The position numbers and the translations under genes are program-made. The notes under the pieces were generated by a model. It had not been told where the DNA came from and made no database searches. It worked only from the letters and a program-made list of their open reading frames with translations. This document shows, piece by piece, positions 42,472-51,092 of a stretch of 64,000 nt of DNA. This DNA is from Nocardia vinacea. GTDB taxonomy: Bacteria; Actinomycetota; Actinomycetes; Mycobacteriales; Mycobacteriaceae. The stretch is taken from the NCBI RefSeq assembly GCF_035920345.1, contig NZ_CP109149.1, forward strand, positions 1,054,001-1,118,000, read 5' to 3'. How positions within the stretch are numbered: position 1 is the stretch's first letter; every line of letters begins with the position of its first letter.

Positions 42472-43887
42472 TCATCGAGCGTAGAGGGCATGCCGTGCGC
42501 TCTCGTACGTCGTTCGGATCTGCCGCCCGATCGCCCCGCCGTCGCTGGGAGCGCGGACCTCGGCGATGGTGCGTGCGGGCCAACTCGGGGGCTGTGCGGC
42601 GCCGCCCAGGGCCCAGGCCGCCTGTCGGGCGGCGCCGAGCGCGACGTATTCGCTCGGCTGCGGGACCGTGACCGTGAGCCCGAAGATCTGGGCGGCCAGT
42701 TCGGCGACCAAGGCGGAGCGGGCGGCACCGCCGATGAGCAGCACACGGTGGATCGGGATTCCGGAGGTGCGCAGATGGTCGAGCGCGGCGGCCATATTGC
42801 AGAGCATGCCCTCGACGGCGGCGCGCGCAATATGGCTGGGGCGCAAGGTTTCCGGTCGTAGACCGTGCAGACTTCCCGTGGCGTGTGGCAGGTTCGGGGT
42901 GCGTTCGCCGGATAGGTAGGGCAGCATGACGACGCCTTCGGAACCTGGCGGTGCTTGGCGCGCAAGGGTTTCCAGGCCGTTGAGGTCGACGCCGAGCAAT
43001 CGGGCGGTCGAGTCGAGTACACGGGCGGCGTTGAGTGTGCAGGCCAGTGGCAGGAATGCGCCTGTCGCGTCGGCGAATCCGGCAATGGCTCCGGTGGCAT
43101 CGGCGCTTGGTGCGGCGGCACGGGTGTAGACGGTGCCGCTGGTACCGAGTGAGATGACGACGTCACCGTCTGCGATGCCCAAACCCAGTGCGGCACCGGG
43201 ATTATCGCCGGTGCCCGCCGCGACGAGTGCACCCGCCGGGGTGCGTCCGACCACTTCGGCGGGTCCGGCGACGCGGGGGAGTTCTGGGTTCCGGCCCCGG
43301 AAGGCATGGGCGAGTAAATCTTTGCGATACCGACCGGTCGCGGGCGACCAGTATCCGGTGCCAGAGGCGTCGCCGCGGTCGGTGGTCGGTTCGACGGTGG
43401 GATCGGACGGCCCACCTCGTAGCCGCCAGGTCAGATAGTCGTGCGGAAGCAGCACCCGGTGTGTGCGGTCGGCATGTTCGGGTTCGTGATCGGCCAGCCA
43501 GCGTAGCTTGGCGACGGTGAATGCGGCCAGCGGCACACTGCCCACGGCGTCGGCCCAGACCTGCGGGCCGCCCAGTTCCGCGATCAACGTTTCGGCCGCG
43601 TCGGCGGATCGTATGTCGTTCCACAGCAACGCGTCCCGGACCGGGCGACCATCGGCGTCCAGTGCGACCAACCCGTGCTGTTGCCCCGCGACCGCCACCG
43701 CATCGGCCCGATCCAACAACCCCTTGCCCGCCGAACACAGTGCCTGCCACCAGGATTCGGCGGGCACCGCAGTGCCGTCCGGGTGCGACTCGCGCGCCTC
43801 CTCCAGGATCTCGCCGGTATCCGCATCGCACAGGACGACCTTGCAGGATTGGGTGGAGCTGTCGACCCCCGCGACGGTAGCCATCAC
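42472..43887 (-). CDS. xylB: Xylulokinase
   Basis: 471 residues, FGGY sugar kinase. VAGVDSSTQSCKVV at the start, the substrate loop AVAGQQHGLVALDADG with LLWNDIRS, GTGDNPGAALGLG, SLGTSGTVY and the ATP-binding VLLIGGAARSALVAEL are all xylulokinase-like. It phosphorylates D-xylulose to xylulose 5-phosphate. It starts at GTG 43887 (or ATG 43884) overlapping the stop of a decayed dehydrogenase gene. The pairing with a polyol dehydrogenase suggests a former xylitol/arabitol pathway. Confidence 0.92.
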   Translation of the reverse strand: MMATVAGVDSSTQSCKVVLCDADTGEILEEARESHPDGTAVPAESWWQALCSAGKGLLDRADAVAVAGQQHGLVALDADGRPVRDALLWNDIRSADAAETLIAELGGPQVWADAVGSVPLAAFTVAKLRWLADHEPEHADRTHRVLLPHDYLTWRLRGGPSDPTVEPTTDRGDASGTGYWSPATGRYRKDLLAHAFRGRNPELPRVAGPAEVVGRTPAGALVAAGTGDNPGAALGLGIADGDVVISLGTSGTVYTRAAAPSADATGAIAGFADATGAFLPLACTLNAARVLDSTARLLGVDLNGLETLARQAPPGSEGVVMLPYLSGERTPNLPHATGSLHGLRPETLRPSHIARAAVEGMLCNMAAALDHLRTSGIPIHRVLLIGGAARSALVAELAAQIFGLTVTVPQPSEYVALGAARQAAWALGGAAQPPSWPARTIAEVRAPSDGGAIGRQIRTTYESARHALYAR

Positions 43888-44444
43888 GCACCTGGCCTGA
43901 GCTGGATTTTACGGCCGTTGCCTGCGCGGAAAGTCTGGAGCGCATCGGCGAATTCGGCCAATCCGAAGCTGTGGGTGATCATGGTGTTCGCATCGATCAC
44001 GCCCTTGCCCAGGAGTTCCACCGCGCGACCGAAGCTGTTTAGCACCGCCATCGAACCCACAATGGTGATCTCGTCGTTGTAGATCCGGAACGGGGAGATC
44101 GACGCGGTCGCCGCGCCCGGAGCCACCCCGAACTGCTGGAACACCCCGCGCCCGACCGCGCAGTAGTGACACGCGCCGCAGAACAACGACGGGTCCACCG
44201 CGACGGTATCGCCGATCCGCACACCGTCGACGTCGGTGCCCTGTGCCACCACTGAACCGGCGAACTCGTGACCGGGCACGATCGGATACGGTGTCGGCGG
44301 GAATTCGCCATCGGCAATATGCACATCGGTGCCGCAGATCCCGACCGCGTCCACCCGCACCACGACCTCGCCGGGCCCGGGCGTCGGATCCGGCACGTTC
44401 TGTACGGCGAATTCCTCAGGCGTCTCGATCACGACCGCGCGCAT
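43884..44444 (-). pseudogene. Zinc alcohol/polyol dehydrogenase with internal deletion
   Basis: Only 186 residues against about 340 in the family. The N-terminal half is intact (MRAVVIETPE, catalytic Zn residues in VGICGTDVH and PGHEF) and breaks off within the structural zinc lobe (FCGACHYCAVGRG). It then jumps in frame to the C-terminal end (VFQQFGVAPGAATASISPFR ... AVELLGKGVIDANTMITHSF). About 150 residues, including the NAD-binding Rossmann fold, are missing, so it cannot work as a dehydrogenase. The frame and start are otherwise preserved, suggesting a recent in-frame deletion. It is upstream of xylB in the same operon. Confidence 0.75.
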
Positions 44445-44529
44445 AGCACTACCTTGCACCCCAACCCCGCCGCACCGTCGCATTTCGACCCGCAGCATCG
44501 CGGATTTCCGGATGAGGCAGACTGTCGCG

Positions 44530-45027
44530 GTGAACGACGACCCGGACCGGCACACCGACGTGCACGTCCGCACGGGCGACGGGACCACATTGCCCGCCCT
44601 GACGGATCCGCTGCTGGACGATCTGCTGCGTGAACCACCCGATCCGGAATATCCGGCGATCGTGGTCGAACGCGGCGAGCACGCCTACATCCAGGCGCGC
44701 CTGCTGCCCGACGGCGTGTACGAACTCGAGCACCGTGCGGCCGGATCCGACGAGTGTTTCCAGATATACACCCCCGATGCCAAGCTCGTGCGCGATGTCA
44801 TGTGGGCCTGGATCGACGAAAACGCTTGGTGGCGTGAGAGTGTCGGGTGGTATCGCGTCGATCCGGCGATTGCGGAATTGGAAGCGGCCCGACGCGAGTT
44901 GTCCGGTCTGCTGGACGGACTTTCGGTCATGGACGGCATCGAGTCGGTGATGGACGATGCGTTGAGCCGTGCGGACGAGCTGCTCGCCATGGAACTTCCG
45001 GATGACGACGAGCTAGACCGAGGCTAG
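44530..45027 (+). CDS. Hypothetical acidic protein
   Basis: About 165 residues, cytosolic and acidic (D/E-rich ends, RADELLAMELPDDDELDRG). It has an alternating strand region (YPAIVVERGEHAYIQARLLP, ELEHRAAGSDECFQIYTPDA) and C-terminal helices. The shape is reminiscent of small immunity-type or DUF proteins found singly in actinobacteria, but no family is recognised. The start may be GTG 44530 or the in-frame ATG at 44512. Its 3' end overlaps the convergent GH172 gene by 15 bases. Confidence 0.6.
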   Translation: MNDDPDRHTDVHVRTGDGTTLPALTDPLLDDLLREPPDPEYPAIVVERGEHAYIQARLLPDGVYELEHRAAGSDECFQIYTPDAKLVRDVMWAWIDENAWWRESVGWYRVDPAIAELEAARRELSGLLDGLSVMDGIESVMDDALSRADELLAMELPDDDELDRG

Positions 45028-46044
45028 GCGGCTTTGGTACCACAGCGCAGTTGTCGCGATATCGGCTTCCGTCAGCGGCAGATAGGTGCCCTCGTTCTGC
45101 CAGCCGAGCGCCTGAATCGTCACGCGCAACCCCTGCTGGAAGCAGATCGGATCGCGAATATGCCAGCGGTACATGCCGAATCGCTGATGCGGCTGGTAGA
45201 TCTCATCGGGCGGCAGAACCTGGTGCAGGCCGAGATAGGGCGTCGAATACGTGCGGTAGGCGCCGTCGAGATCGAAATTCCACGCGCCGCCGAAGTAATC
45301 CTCGGTGCCGGTGCCGCACAGGGTCGGATGGATGGTGTCGCCGTCGAGGTAGAACTTCAGCTCGCCCTCACCCCACCAGCCCGGCGCGCCGGGCCGAATC
45401 GCCAGGTAGGTGCCGACATATCGGCCGGGACCCGGCACCACGTCGAGAATTGTGTGCACGGCGGGCGAGCCGAGTGGTGTGCTGTGGCGGCGTAGCGCGT
45501 GCAGATATCCGGCGGAGTCGGGGACATCTTCCTCGGTATAGGTGAATTGGTAGTAGACCGGCACCGCACGGTCGCTGCCGTTGTGCAGTGTGATCTTGGC
45601 GTGCGCACGAAAAGGCATGGGCCAGAAGCTGTTCAGACCACCGGCGGGAGCAACCACCACCATCTCCGACTGCACGAGTGCCAGTTCGTCCCAGCCGTTG
45701 CAGAAGAAATCGCCGAGTGGCAGGTCGATCGACGGCTCGGGTTCGTCGTCCCAGTACATGCGCAGGGTGAGCTGCCGCAGCACGGTTCGGTCGGTGGTGA
45801 GCCAGCAGTGGCGCAGCACGCCGGAGCCGGAAATATCTGCGAGCGTCACGGTTTCGCCCGCATTGAGGTGAATGGAGGGGGAGACTTTCCAGCCGGGACC
45901 GAGCAGCCGCGCCGCATGTGCGCCGGTGCCCTCGACCGCGCGAGCCCCGGCACCGGGGGAGCCGGTCGGATTCTCCGCACTGATCGAGCGGGTGCGCGCG
46001 GAGTCGAGCCGCCAGAGCTCCGATGCCGATCCGAGGACGGTCAC
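45013..46044 (-). CDS. GH172 (DUF2961) glycoside hydrolase
   Basis: 343 residues of DUF2961, now glycoside hydrolase family 172, whose known members act on alpha-D-fructofuranosides and, in mycobacteria-related work, alpha-D-arabinofuranosides. The family signatures WWGEGELKFYLDGD (about 223-236) and LCGTGTEDYFGGAW (about 242-255), which carry the catalytic acidic residues, are intact, as are HCWLTTDR and LPLGDFFCNGW. No signal peptide, so it works inside the cell on imported or recycled sugars. GTG 46044 overlaps the stop of the thioredoxin-like gene. Confidence 0.85.
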   Translation of the reverse strand: MTVLGSASELWRLDSARTRSISAENPTGSPGAGARAVEGTGAHAARLLGPGWKVSPSIHLNAGETVTLADISGSGVLRHCWLTTDRTVLRQLTLRMYWDDEPEPSIDLPLGDFFCNGWDELALVQSEMVVVAPAGGLNSFWPMPFRAHAKITLHNGSDRAVPVYYQFTYTEEDVPDSAGYLHALRRHSTPLGSPAVHTILDVVPGPGRYVGTYLAIRPGAPGWWGEGELKFYLDGDTIHPTLCGTGTEDYFGGAWNFDLDGAYRTYSTPYLGLHQVLPPDEIYQPHQRFGMYRWHIRDPICFQQGLRVTIQALGWQNEGTYLPLTEADIATTALWYQSRLASV

Positions 46045-46505
46045 AGCCCCGGCCAGCCGTATCGGTCGGTGACAGCGGCGTGGCCCGCGCGCTTCTGGTA
46101 GGCGATGGTGGTCGGCGGCTGTTCGGGCTCGCCGACCGAGACGCTCGCCGAGAGCTGCGCCAGTTCACGCCGGAATTGGTCCATATCCAGCCAGCGGATC
46201 TGCTGCACCAATTCCTCCATCGTTTCGGCGGGCAGGGCACGGGCCTCCGAATAGACCAGCAGGCCCTCGCGGAAGGCCATGAGCGTCGGGTAGGCCGACA
46301 CTCCGGCCATTTCGGTCAGCTGCCTCTCGGTATCGATATCGACTGTGCCATAGACGATTTCGGGGTGCAGGTTCGCGGATGCCGAGAAGACCTCGGCGAA
46401 ACGGCGCGACGGCTCACAGCACTGCGCACCCCAATCGATCAGCACGATGTGGCTGTTCGCGAGGGTCGCATCGAAATTATTTCGGGTCACGGTCATTGTC
46501 GGCAT
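46041..46505 (-). CDS. Thioredoxin-like protein with monothiol site
   Basis: 154 residues with a thioredoxin fold (HIVLIDWGAQCCEPSRRFAE, VDIDTERQLTEMAGVSAYPT with the cis-Pro, LMAFREGLLVY). The usual W-C-G-P-C becomes C-C-E-P-S: the first active-site Cys is kept and the resolving Cys is Ser, so it cannot form the normal disulfide. A C-terminal extension of about 45 residues follows. ATG 46505 has GAGG six bases upstream. It lies between the kinase and the GH172 genes in one operon. A redox-independent or glutaredoxin-like role is possible. Confidence 0.75.
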   Translation of the reverse strand: MPTMTVTRNNFDATLANSHIVLIDWGAQCCEPSRRFAEVFSASANLHPEIVYGTVDIDTERQLTEMAGVSAYPTLMAFREGLLVYSEARALPAETMEELVQQIRWLDMDQFRRELAQLSASVSVGEPEQPPTTIAYQKRAGHAAVTDRYGWPGL

Positions 46506-46563
46506 CGAGGTCCTCGCGATAGCTGTCCTGTGTGCAACCCTGCATCCTCGCATAGGCGGCGGC

Positions 46564-48048
46564 TTACGGGAGGTGAGCGGATCGGTGTTGCTCCGCCGCC
46601 AGAAAATGCGCTATGTCCGCGGTGGATTCGTACAACTCGCGGTAGCGGCGGTAGTACCACGCATAGGTCGCACCACGATCCGCATCGGGCTCCACCATGC
46701 CGATGACCGGATTCCAGCCCGCGGTATCGACGCCTACGGCCTCCGCCGCGAGCAGCGCGTCGCCGAGGCAGGCGCCGACGGTATCGGCCGGTAGTTGCTG
46801 CGGCAGGCCGGTCACATCGCTGACGATCTGGGTCCAGAGCCCGCCCTTGGTGCCGCCGCCGACGGCGACCAGTCGCGGGGCCTGTCCGCCTGCCATCGCT
46901 TCGAGGTTGTGCCGCACGCCGTAGGCGATGCCTTCGAGCACCGCCCGGTACAGCTCCGCACGTCCGTGTCCGAGGGTGAGGCCCGCGATAATGCCCCGTG
47001 CATCCGGATCGAACAGCGGTGTGCGCTCGCCCGCGAAGTATGGGAGCGCGAGCAGGCCGCGACTGCCCGCCGGAACCTCGGCGGCCTCGGCCACCAGGTC
47101 GGCGAAGTCGCCGCCGACGAGTTTGCGCAGCCAATCGGTGACCGCGCCGGAGGTCGCCATGCCCGCCGCCGATGTGTAGGTGCCGGGCCAGGTGCCGCAG
47201 GTGAGCCAGAGGCCGGGATGCGGGCGGGGATCGGTCAGCACCTGCACGAGGAACATGGTGGTGCCGTACATGATCATGGCGTCGCCGGGTGCCCGGACAC
47301 CGACGCTGGCGGCCTCGGCCCAGGCATCGATGGTTCCGGTGGTGACGGGCAGCCCGGCGGGGAGCCCGGTCGCCGATGCGGCCGCCGCACTCACCTTGCC
47401 GACGACTTCGGTGGGCCAGGCCAATTCGGGCAGCTTCAGACCGGGAGCAACGATTGTTGCCCAATCGTGCGCCCAATCTCGTTGGCGCAGGTCGTACATC
47501 GGGACGCACTGGCTGGCCGATTGATGATCGAGCACATAGCGACCGGTAAGCCGATGCACCAGAAAGGAACTCGCCATCAACAGCATCTCGGTACGCGCCG
47601 CGACCTGCGGCTCGTGCCGGGCCAGCCAGCGCAACTTGGGGCCGACGGCCTGGCTGGTCAACGGTGAACCGCCGCGCTCGAGTACCGCGGCGGCACCGAA
47701 TTGCTGGTTCAGTTCGGCGATTTCGGCGGTTGCCCTGGTGTCGACGCCGTAGAGGATGGCCGGGCGCAGGGGATTTCCGACGGCGTCGGCGGGCAGCAGG
47801 CACGGTCCGATGCCGGATACGGCGAGGGCGTCGAGCGTCGTGCCGTCGGCCGCGTCGAGGAGTTCGCGGGTGATCGCGCGGAACTCCGCCCACCAGATCT
47901 GGTCGACATCGTGTTCGACCCAACCCGGCCGCGGTGTCGAAACACCGTGCGTTCGTTCGGCTCTGGCGATAACGGTGCCGTCCGGCCGGACCAGGACGCC
48001 CTTGGAACTGGAGGTCCCGATATCGACGCCGAGGAATGCGCTCGTCAT
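46564..48048 (-). CDS. FGGY-family sugar kinase
   Basis: 494 residues. AFLGVDIGTSSSKGVLVRPD opens the FGGY fold; GWVEHDVDQIWW, AVSGIGPCLLPADAVG, LPYFAGERTPLF and VAVGGGTKGGLWTQIVSDVT follow. It resembles xylulo/ribulo/gluconokinases without being classic XylB. With the isomerase immediately upstream (overlap ATGA) it probably phosphorylates the ketose that enzyme makes, for example D-ribulose or D-xylulose. The substrate is inferred from context. Confidence 0.88.
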   Translation of the reverse strand: MTSAFLGVDIGTSSSKGVLVRPDGTVIARAERTHGVSTPRPGWVEHDVDQIWWAEFRAITRELLDAADGTTLDALAVSGIGPCLLPADAVGNPLRPAILYGVDTRATAEIAELNQQFGAAAVLERGGSPLTSQAVGPKLRWLARHEPQVAARTEMLLMASSFLVHRLTGRYVLDHQSASQCVPMYDLRQRDWAHDWATIVAPGLKLPELAWPTEVVGKVSAAAASATGLPAGLPVTTGTIDAWAEAASVGVRAPGDAMIMYGTTMFLVQVLTDPRPHPGLWLTCGTWPGTYTSAAGMATSGAVTDWLRKLVGGDFADLVAEAAEVPAGSRGLLALPYFAGERTPLFDPDARGIIAGLTLGHGRAELYRAVLEGIAYGVRHNLEAMAGGQAPRLVAVGGGTKGGLWTQIVSDVTGLPQQLPADTVGACLGDALLAAEAVGVDTAGWNPVIGMVEPDADRGATYAWYYRRYRELYESTADIAHFLAAEQHRSAHLP

Positions 48049-49457
48049 CGGGTGAACTCGTCGAGGGTGATATCGAGGAGATCGCAGGTGGCCCGAACCG
48101 TGGCGCGATGGTCGCCCGGGACGGCGTGAATATGGTTGGCGCCGAAGCGGGACAGGAAATCCTCGGCACGTGCGTCCAACCGGGCGAAGGCATGTGGCCA
48201 TTCCCAGGTGGACTGTTTCATCAGCGATTCATTGGTCGCCTGGTCATAGGTCTCGAAATCGCCCAGCATCAACTGCATTCGGTAGTCGCCGTCCTTGCGG
48301 GTGAGGCGGGCCAAGGTCATCCGGCCGGGTGCGGCCAGATGGTGCACCGACGCACCACCCGCCGGGAAGAAGAACACCTCCGGATAGAGATGTACATTGG
48401 CGAGATTCTCGGTCGGCTCGTCGCTGCGGGCGGCGAACCAGGTGGCGTGCTGGCCCGAGTTGCACAGATCCCAGATATCGCGGTCGGCGTGATAGTGCCG
48501 GACATCGGCGAAAAGCACTGGGGTGTGGGCGATCTGCTGCAGCAGCCGCATGGTGAGTGCGCCGTCCATATCCGCTTCGGTCGCGCACACGTGGGGTTGT
48601 TTGGGGCCGTTCCAATCGTAGGGGTCGTTGAGGAACGCCTCGGTGATATCCATGGTGGCGAAATACTGGGTGAGCTCGGGCTGGCCCTTGATACCCGAGA
48701 AGTCCAGCCGCCATTCGTCGATCAGCTCACGCACGGCAAGATACGAGCGAATCTGGCGTTCCAGCAATTCCGGAGTAAGTTTCACGCCGTCGTAGTGCAC
48801 ACCGGCGGTGTTGCGCTCCAACCACTCTCGTGCCCCTTTCGCCTCACCGGCGTCGGCCTGCTCGGCGCGACGGACGATCTCCCACTGGTCGATCTCCTCG
48901 ACATCGATACCGAACAGGCGCTGCCACTGATCGGTATTGGCGACGGCAGTATTCATTCCCATCGGCCGCCCGCCGAAGCGCCCGAAAGTGCTCCCGCGCA
49001 AGCTCGATACGGCGGCTGCCGCGCTCGCCTGACTACCGATGGCCTCGATCAACTCGGTATCGGCCGGATCGCCCCACAACCGGGTGTGCGTGCGGCCGAT
49101 CTGATCCAGCGCACCGCCCGCGGCCAGCATGCCGACCATGCCCGGCTGCACCGGATCGATGTTGGACAGCAACAGCAGCGGACCTGGTGTCGCACCCGCG
49201 GCCAGCATGGTGAAGTGCGGGAACGCCCAGACCGCATAGTGCAGCACTGTGAGATCCACACCGGCGGCGGCCACCTCGCGTGCCACCGAGCCGGCCAGTG
49301 CGTTCGTACTGATTTGCGCCGCACCCCGGATCACCTCGTGCCCGGCCGCCCGCAACTCGGCGACCAGCCGATCCTCGGCCGACTCGATGAACTCCGCGAT
49401 CCCGGCGTGCACATAATCACGCCCGTCGGACACGCTCATAACCCCGATTCGCGCCAT
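48045..49457 (-). CDS. L-fucose/L-arabinose isomerase-family protein
   Basis: 470 residues. The N-terminal domain (RIGVMSVSDGRDYVHAGIAE) and central domain match the fucose/arabinose isomerase superfamily; metal-ligand candidates are Glu in CATEADMDGALTM and Asp in VLFADVRHYHADRD, with histidines in the C-terminal domain (HLAAPGRMTLARL, HIHAVPGDHRATVR). The family interconverts aldoses and ketoses; L-fucose isomerases also take D-arabinose to D-ribulose. GGGAGG precedes the ATG by eight bases, and GATAAT on the same strand (49494-49499) is a good -10. It is the first gene of the sugar operon. Confidence 0.82.
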   Translation of the reverse strand: MARIGVMSVSDGRDYVHAGIAEFIESAEDRLVAELRAAGHEVIRGAAQISTNALAGSVAREVAAAGVDLTVLHYAVWAFPHFTMLAAGATPGPLLLLSNIDPVQPGMVGMLAAGGALDQIGRTHTRLWGDPADTELIEAIGSQASAAAAVSSLRGSTFGRFGGRPMGMNTAVANTDQWQRLFGIDVEEIDQWEIVRRAEQADAGEAKGAREWLERNTAGVHYDGVKLTPELLERQIRSYLAVRELIDEWRLDFSGIKGQPELTQYFATMDITEAFLNDPYDWNGPKQPHVCATEADMDGALTMRLLQQIAHTPVLFADVRHYHADRDIWDLCNSGQHATWFAARSDEPTENLANVHLYPEVFFFPAGGASVHHLAAPGRMTLARLTRKDGDYRMQLMLGDFETYDQATNESLMKQSTWEWPHAFARLDARAEDFLSRFGANHIHAVPGDHRATVRATCDLLDITLDEFTR

Positions 49458-49551
49458 CCCGACTGCCTCCCAACGCCGCAGGCCCCCTCCAGGATTATCT
49501 ATCCGAAGAGGGCCGCCGGTGGTCGGCTTCGGGCGAGCGGGTTCGAGGTCG

Positions 49552-50394
49552 TTATCCGCCGGTGACCCGGCTGTCGACCAAGTCGGCGGTGATCGTGTCG
49601 AGTCGCCGGGCGCGTTCCGGATCGAAGTCCTTGCCCGCCAAGGCGAGTCGCTTGCGCCGTCGGAAGGCGGCGAGCGGTTCGGTCGGCGGATGATCGATCA
49701 GTTCGGCGATGGGGACGATGGCCTTGCGCACCGGTTGACCGGCGAGGAGCAGCCACGTTTTGGTGAGGAGGCGGTACGCCGTCGGCAGCGGGTCGGCCAT
49801 GGCGGTACGCACCGTCAGCGGGTTGTAGAGCACATATCGCGTGCGTGCCCGCGGATGGCGTTGCGGAAATGCCACGCCGAGCAGGTCGACGCAGCGCGAG
49901 GACTGCATGGCCGCGCGTATGGGGCGAAATCCGGTGCGTAGCTGAAGGTCGTCCCAGTGGATGGTGCCGGGCAGTCCGCCCGAGCCCGCGATACTCATGA
50001 TGATCGGGGCCTCGGCGCGTTCCAGCGCGTCGAGGAGTCCGTGCCCGATCACATATCGGCTCAGGTAGATGAGGGCGAAGGTGTATTCGAAGCCGTCGGG
50101 GGTCTCCTGGCGTTCGGACCGGAAGTTCTGTGCGCCGAAGACGACGCCGTCGACGGTATCGGTGACCGCCGCGACTTCCGCGATGACCTTGTGCATTCCC
50201 GCGAGCGTGCTGAGGTCGGCCCGGATGAAGCTCGCCCGGTCGGCGGCGCCGAGTTCGGCGGCCTCGCGCAGGAATCGCTCGCCCTTGACCGCGCCGCTGG
50301 CCACCGCGAGCACCCGGTCGCCCCGGCCGAGGAAGTACCGGCCGAGCCCCTTGCCCATGCCGTCTGTGCCGCCGGTTATCACGTAGGTGCGCAT
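49552..50394 (-). CDS. SDR-family protein with degenerate active site
   Basis: 280 residues. The NAD(P) loop is VITGGTDGMGKGLGRYFLGR (about 5-24). Where classical SDRs have Ser and Tyr-x3-Lys, this protein reads SIAGSGGLPGTIHW and GFRPIRAAMQSSRCVDLLG, with no Tyr-x3-Lys, so the usual proton relay appears lost. It may bind cofactor without classical activity or use other residues. AGGAGAAG precedes ATG 50394. It is divergent from a TetR gene with a 20-base palindrome between. Confidence 0.78.
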   Translation of the reverse strand: MRTYVITGGTDGMGKGLGRYFLGRGDRVLAVASGAVKGERFLREAAELGAADRASFIRADLSTLAGMHKVIAEVAAVTDTVDGVVFGAQNFRSERQETPDGFEYTFALIYLSRYVIGHGLLDALERAEAPIIMSIAGSGGLPGTIHWDDLQLRTGFRPIRAAMQSSRCVDLLGVAFPQRHPRARTRYVLYNPLTVRTAMADPLPTAYRLLTKTWLLLAGQPVRKAIVPIAELIDHPPTEPLAAFRRRKRLALAGKDFDPERARRLDTITADLVDSRVTGG

Positions 50395-50470
50395 CGAATC
50401 GCTTCTCCTCGAGTCGTTTTCGGATGAGTCATCGGCCGATGACATCGAGGCTAGGAAGGCCGCGAGACGC

Positions 50471-50490
50471 AAGTCAACAATTGGTGACTT
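50471..50490. promoter_or_regulatory. 20-bp palindrome between SDR and TetR genes
   Basis: AAGTCAACAATTGGTGACTT is symmetric except for one base pair (A against G around the central CAATTG). It is 12 bases upstream of the TetR ATG and 77 upstream of the SDR start. This is the expected place and size for a TetR operator controlling both. Confidence 0.65.
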
Positions 50491-50501
50491 ATGGTGACCA
50501 G

Positions 50502-51092
50502 ATGACCGAAACCACAGCGCCGGGCCGTCGGCGCAACCGTGCCGCCACCCGATCCGCACTCTTGGACGCCGCCCGGATCCGGTTCGCCACGACCGGATTC
50601 GACCGGACCGGCGTACGCGATATAGCGGGTGATGTAGGCGTCGACCCGGCGCTGGTGTTCCGGTACTTCGGTTCCAAGCAACAGCTCTATGCCGAGGCGA
50701 TGCATATCGAGATACCGAAAGGCGTTGCGGCCGACCGACATCGACCGGTCGTATCGATCGCTGATGCGCTGCTGCGCGATGTCGTCTTCGCGGACCGGCC
50801 CGAATTCGGCGGTGAGCATCCACTGGTGGCCGGACTGCGATCTGCCGGTCATGAAGTCGTGCGCGACCAGTTGCGCGCGCAACTCTGCGATGGCTATCTG
50901 GGCGAGATGGCCGCGCGCCTGGGCGGCGCGGACGGCGCCTTGCGTGCGGAACTGATCGGCGCGCTGCTGCTCGGTTTGGGGGTCATGCGCACGGTGGTCG
51001 GGGCACCGGCGGTCTCCGAAGCGTCATTCGAGCAGACCAGGGCGCTCGTGGCGGGCATGGTGCGATCGCTCAGCGGGGAACGGCCGCGGTGA
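50502..51092 (+). CDS. TetR-family transcriptional regulator
   Basis: 196 residues. Basic N-terminus (APGRRRNRAATRSALLDAAR), HTH at about 35-57 (TGVRDIAGDVGVDPALVFRY, FGSKQQLYAEAM) and a C-terminal domain of the TetR_C_17 kind (LIGALLLGLGVMRTVVGAPA). A near-perfect palindrome just upstream suggests autoregulation and control of the divergent SDR gene. Its 3' end overlaps the glycosidase gene by 23 bases. Confidence 0.88.
   Translation: MTETTAPGRRRNRAATRSALLDAARIRFATTGFDRTGVRDIAGDVGVDPALVFRYFGSKQQLYAEAMHIEIPKGVAADRHRPVVSIADALLRDVVFADRPEFGGEHPLVAGLRSAGHEVVRDQLRAQLCDGYLGEMAARLGGADGALRAELIGALLLGLGVMRTVVGAPAVSEASFEQTRALVAGMVRSLSGERPR

Noticed and set aside
46493..48193. A 566-codon minus-strand frame overlapping the FGGY kinase
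   Set aside because: It is in a different frame of the same strand; composition dominated by Arg and Pro, without motifs.
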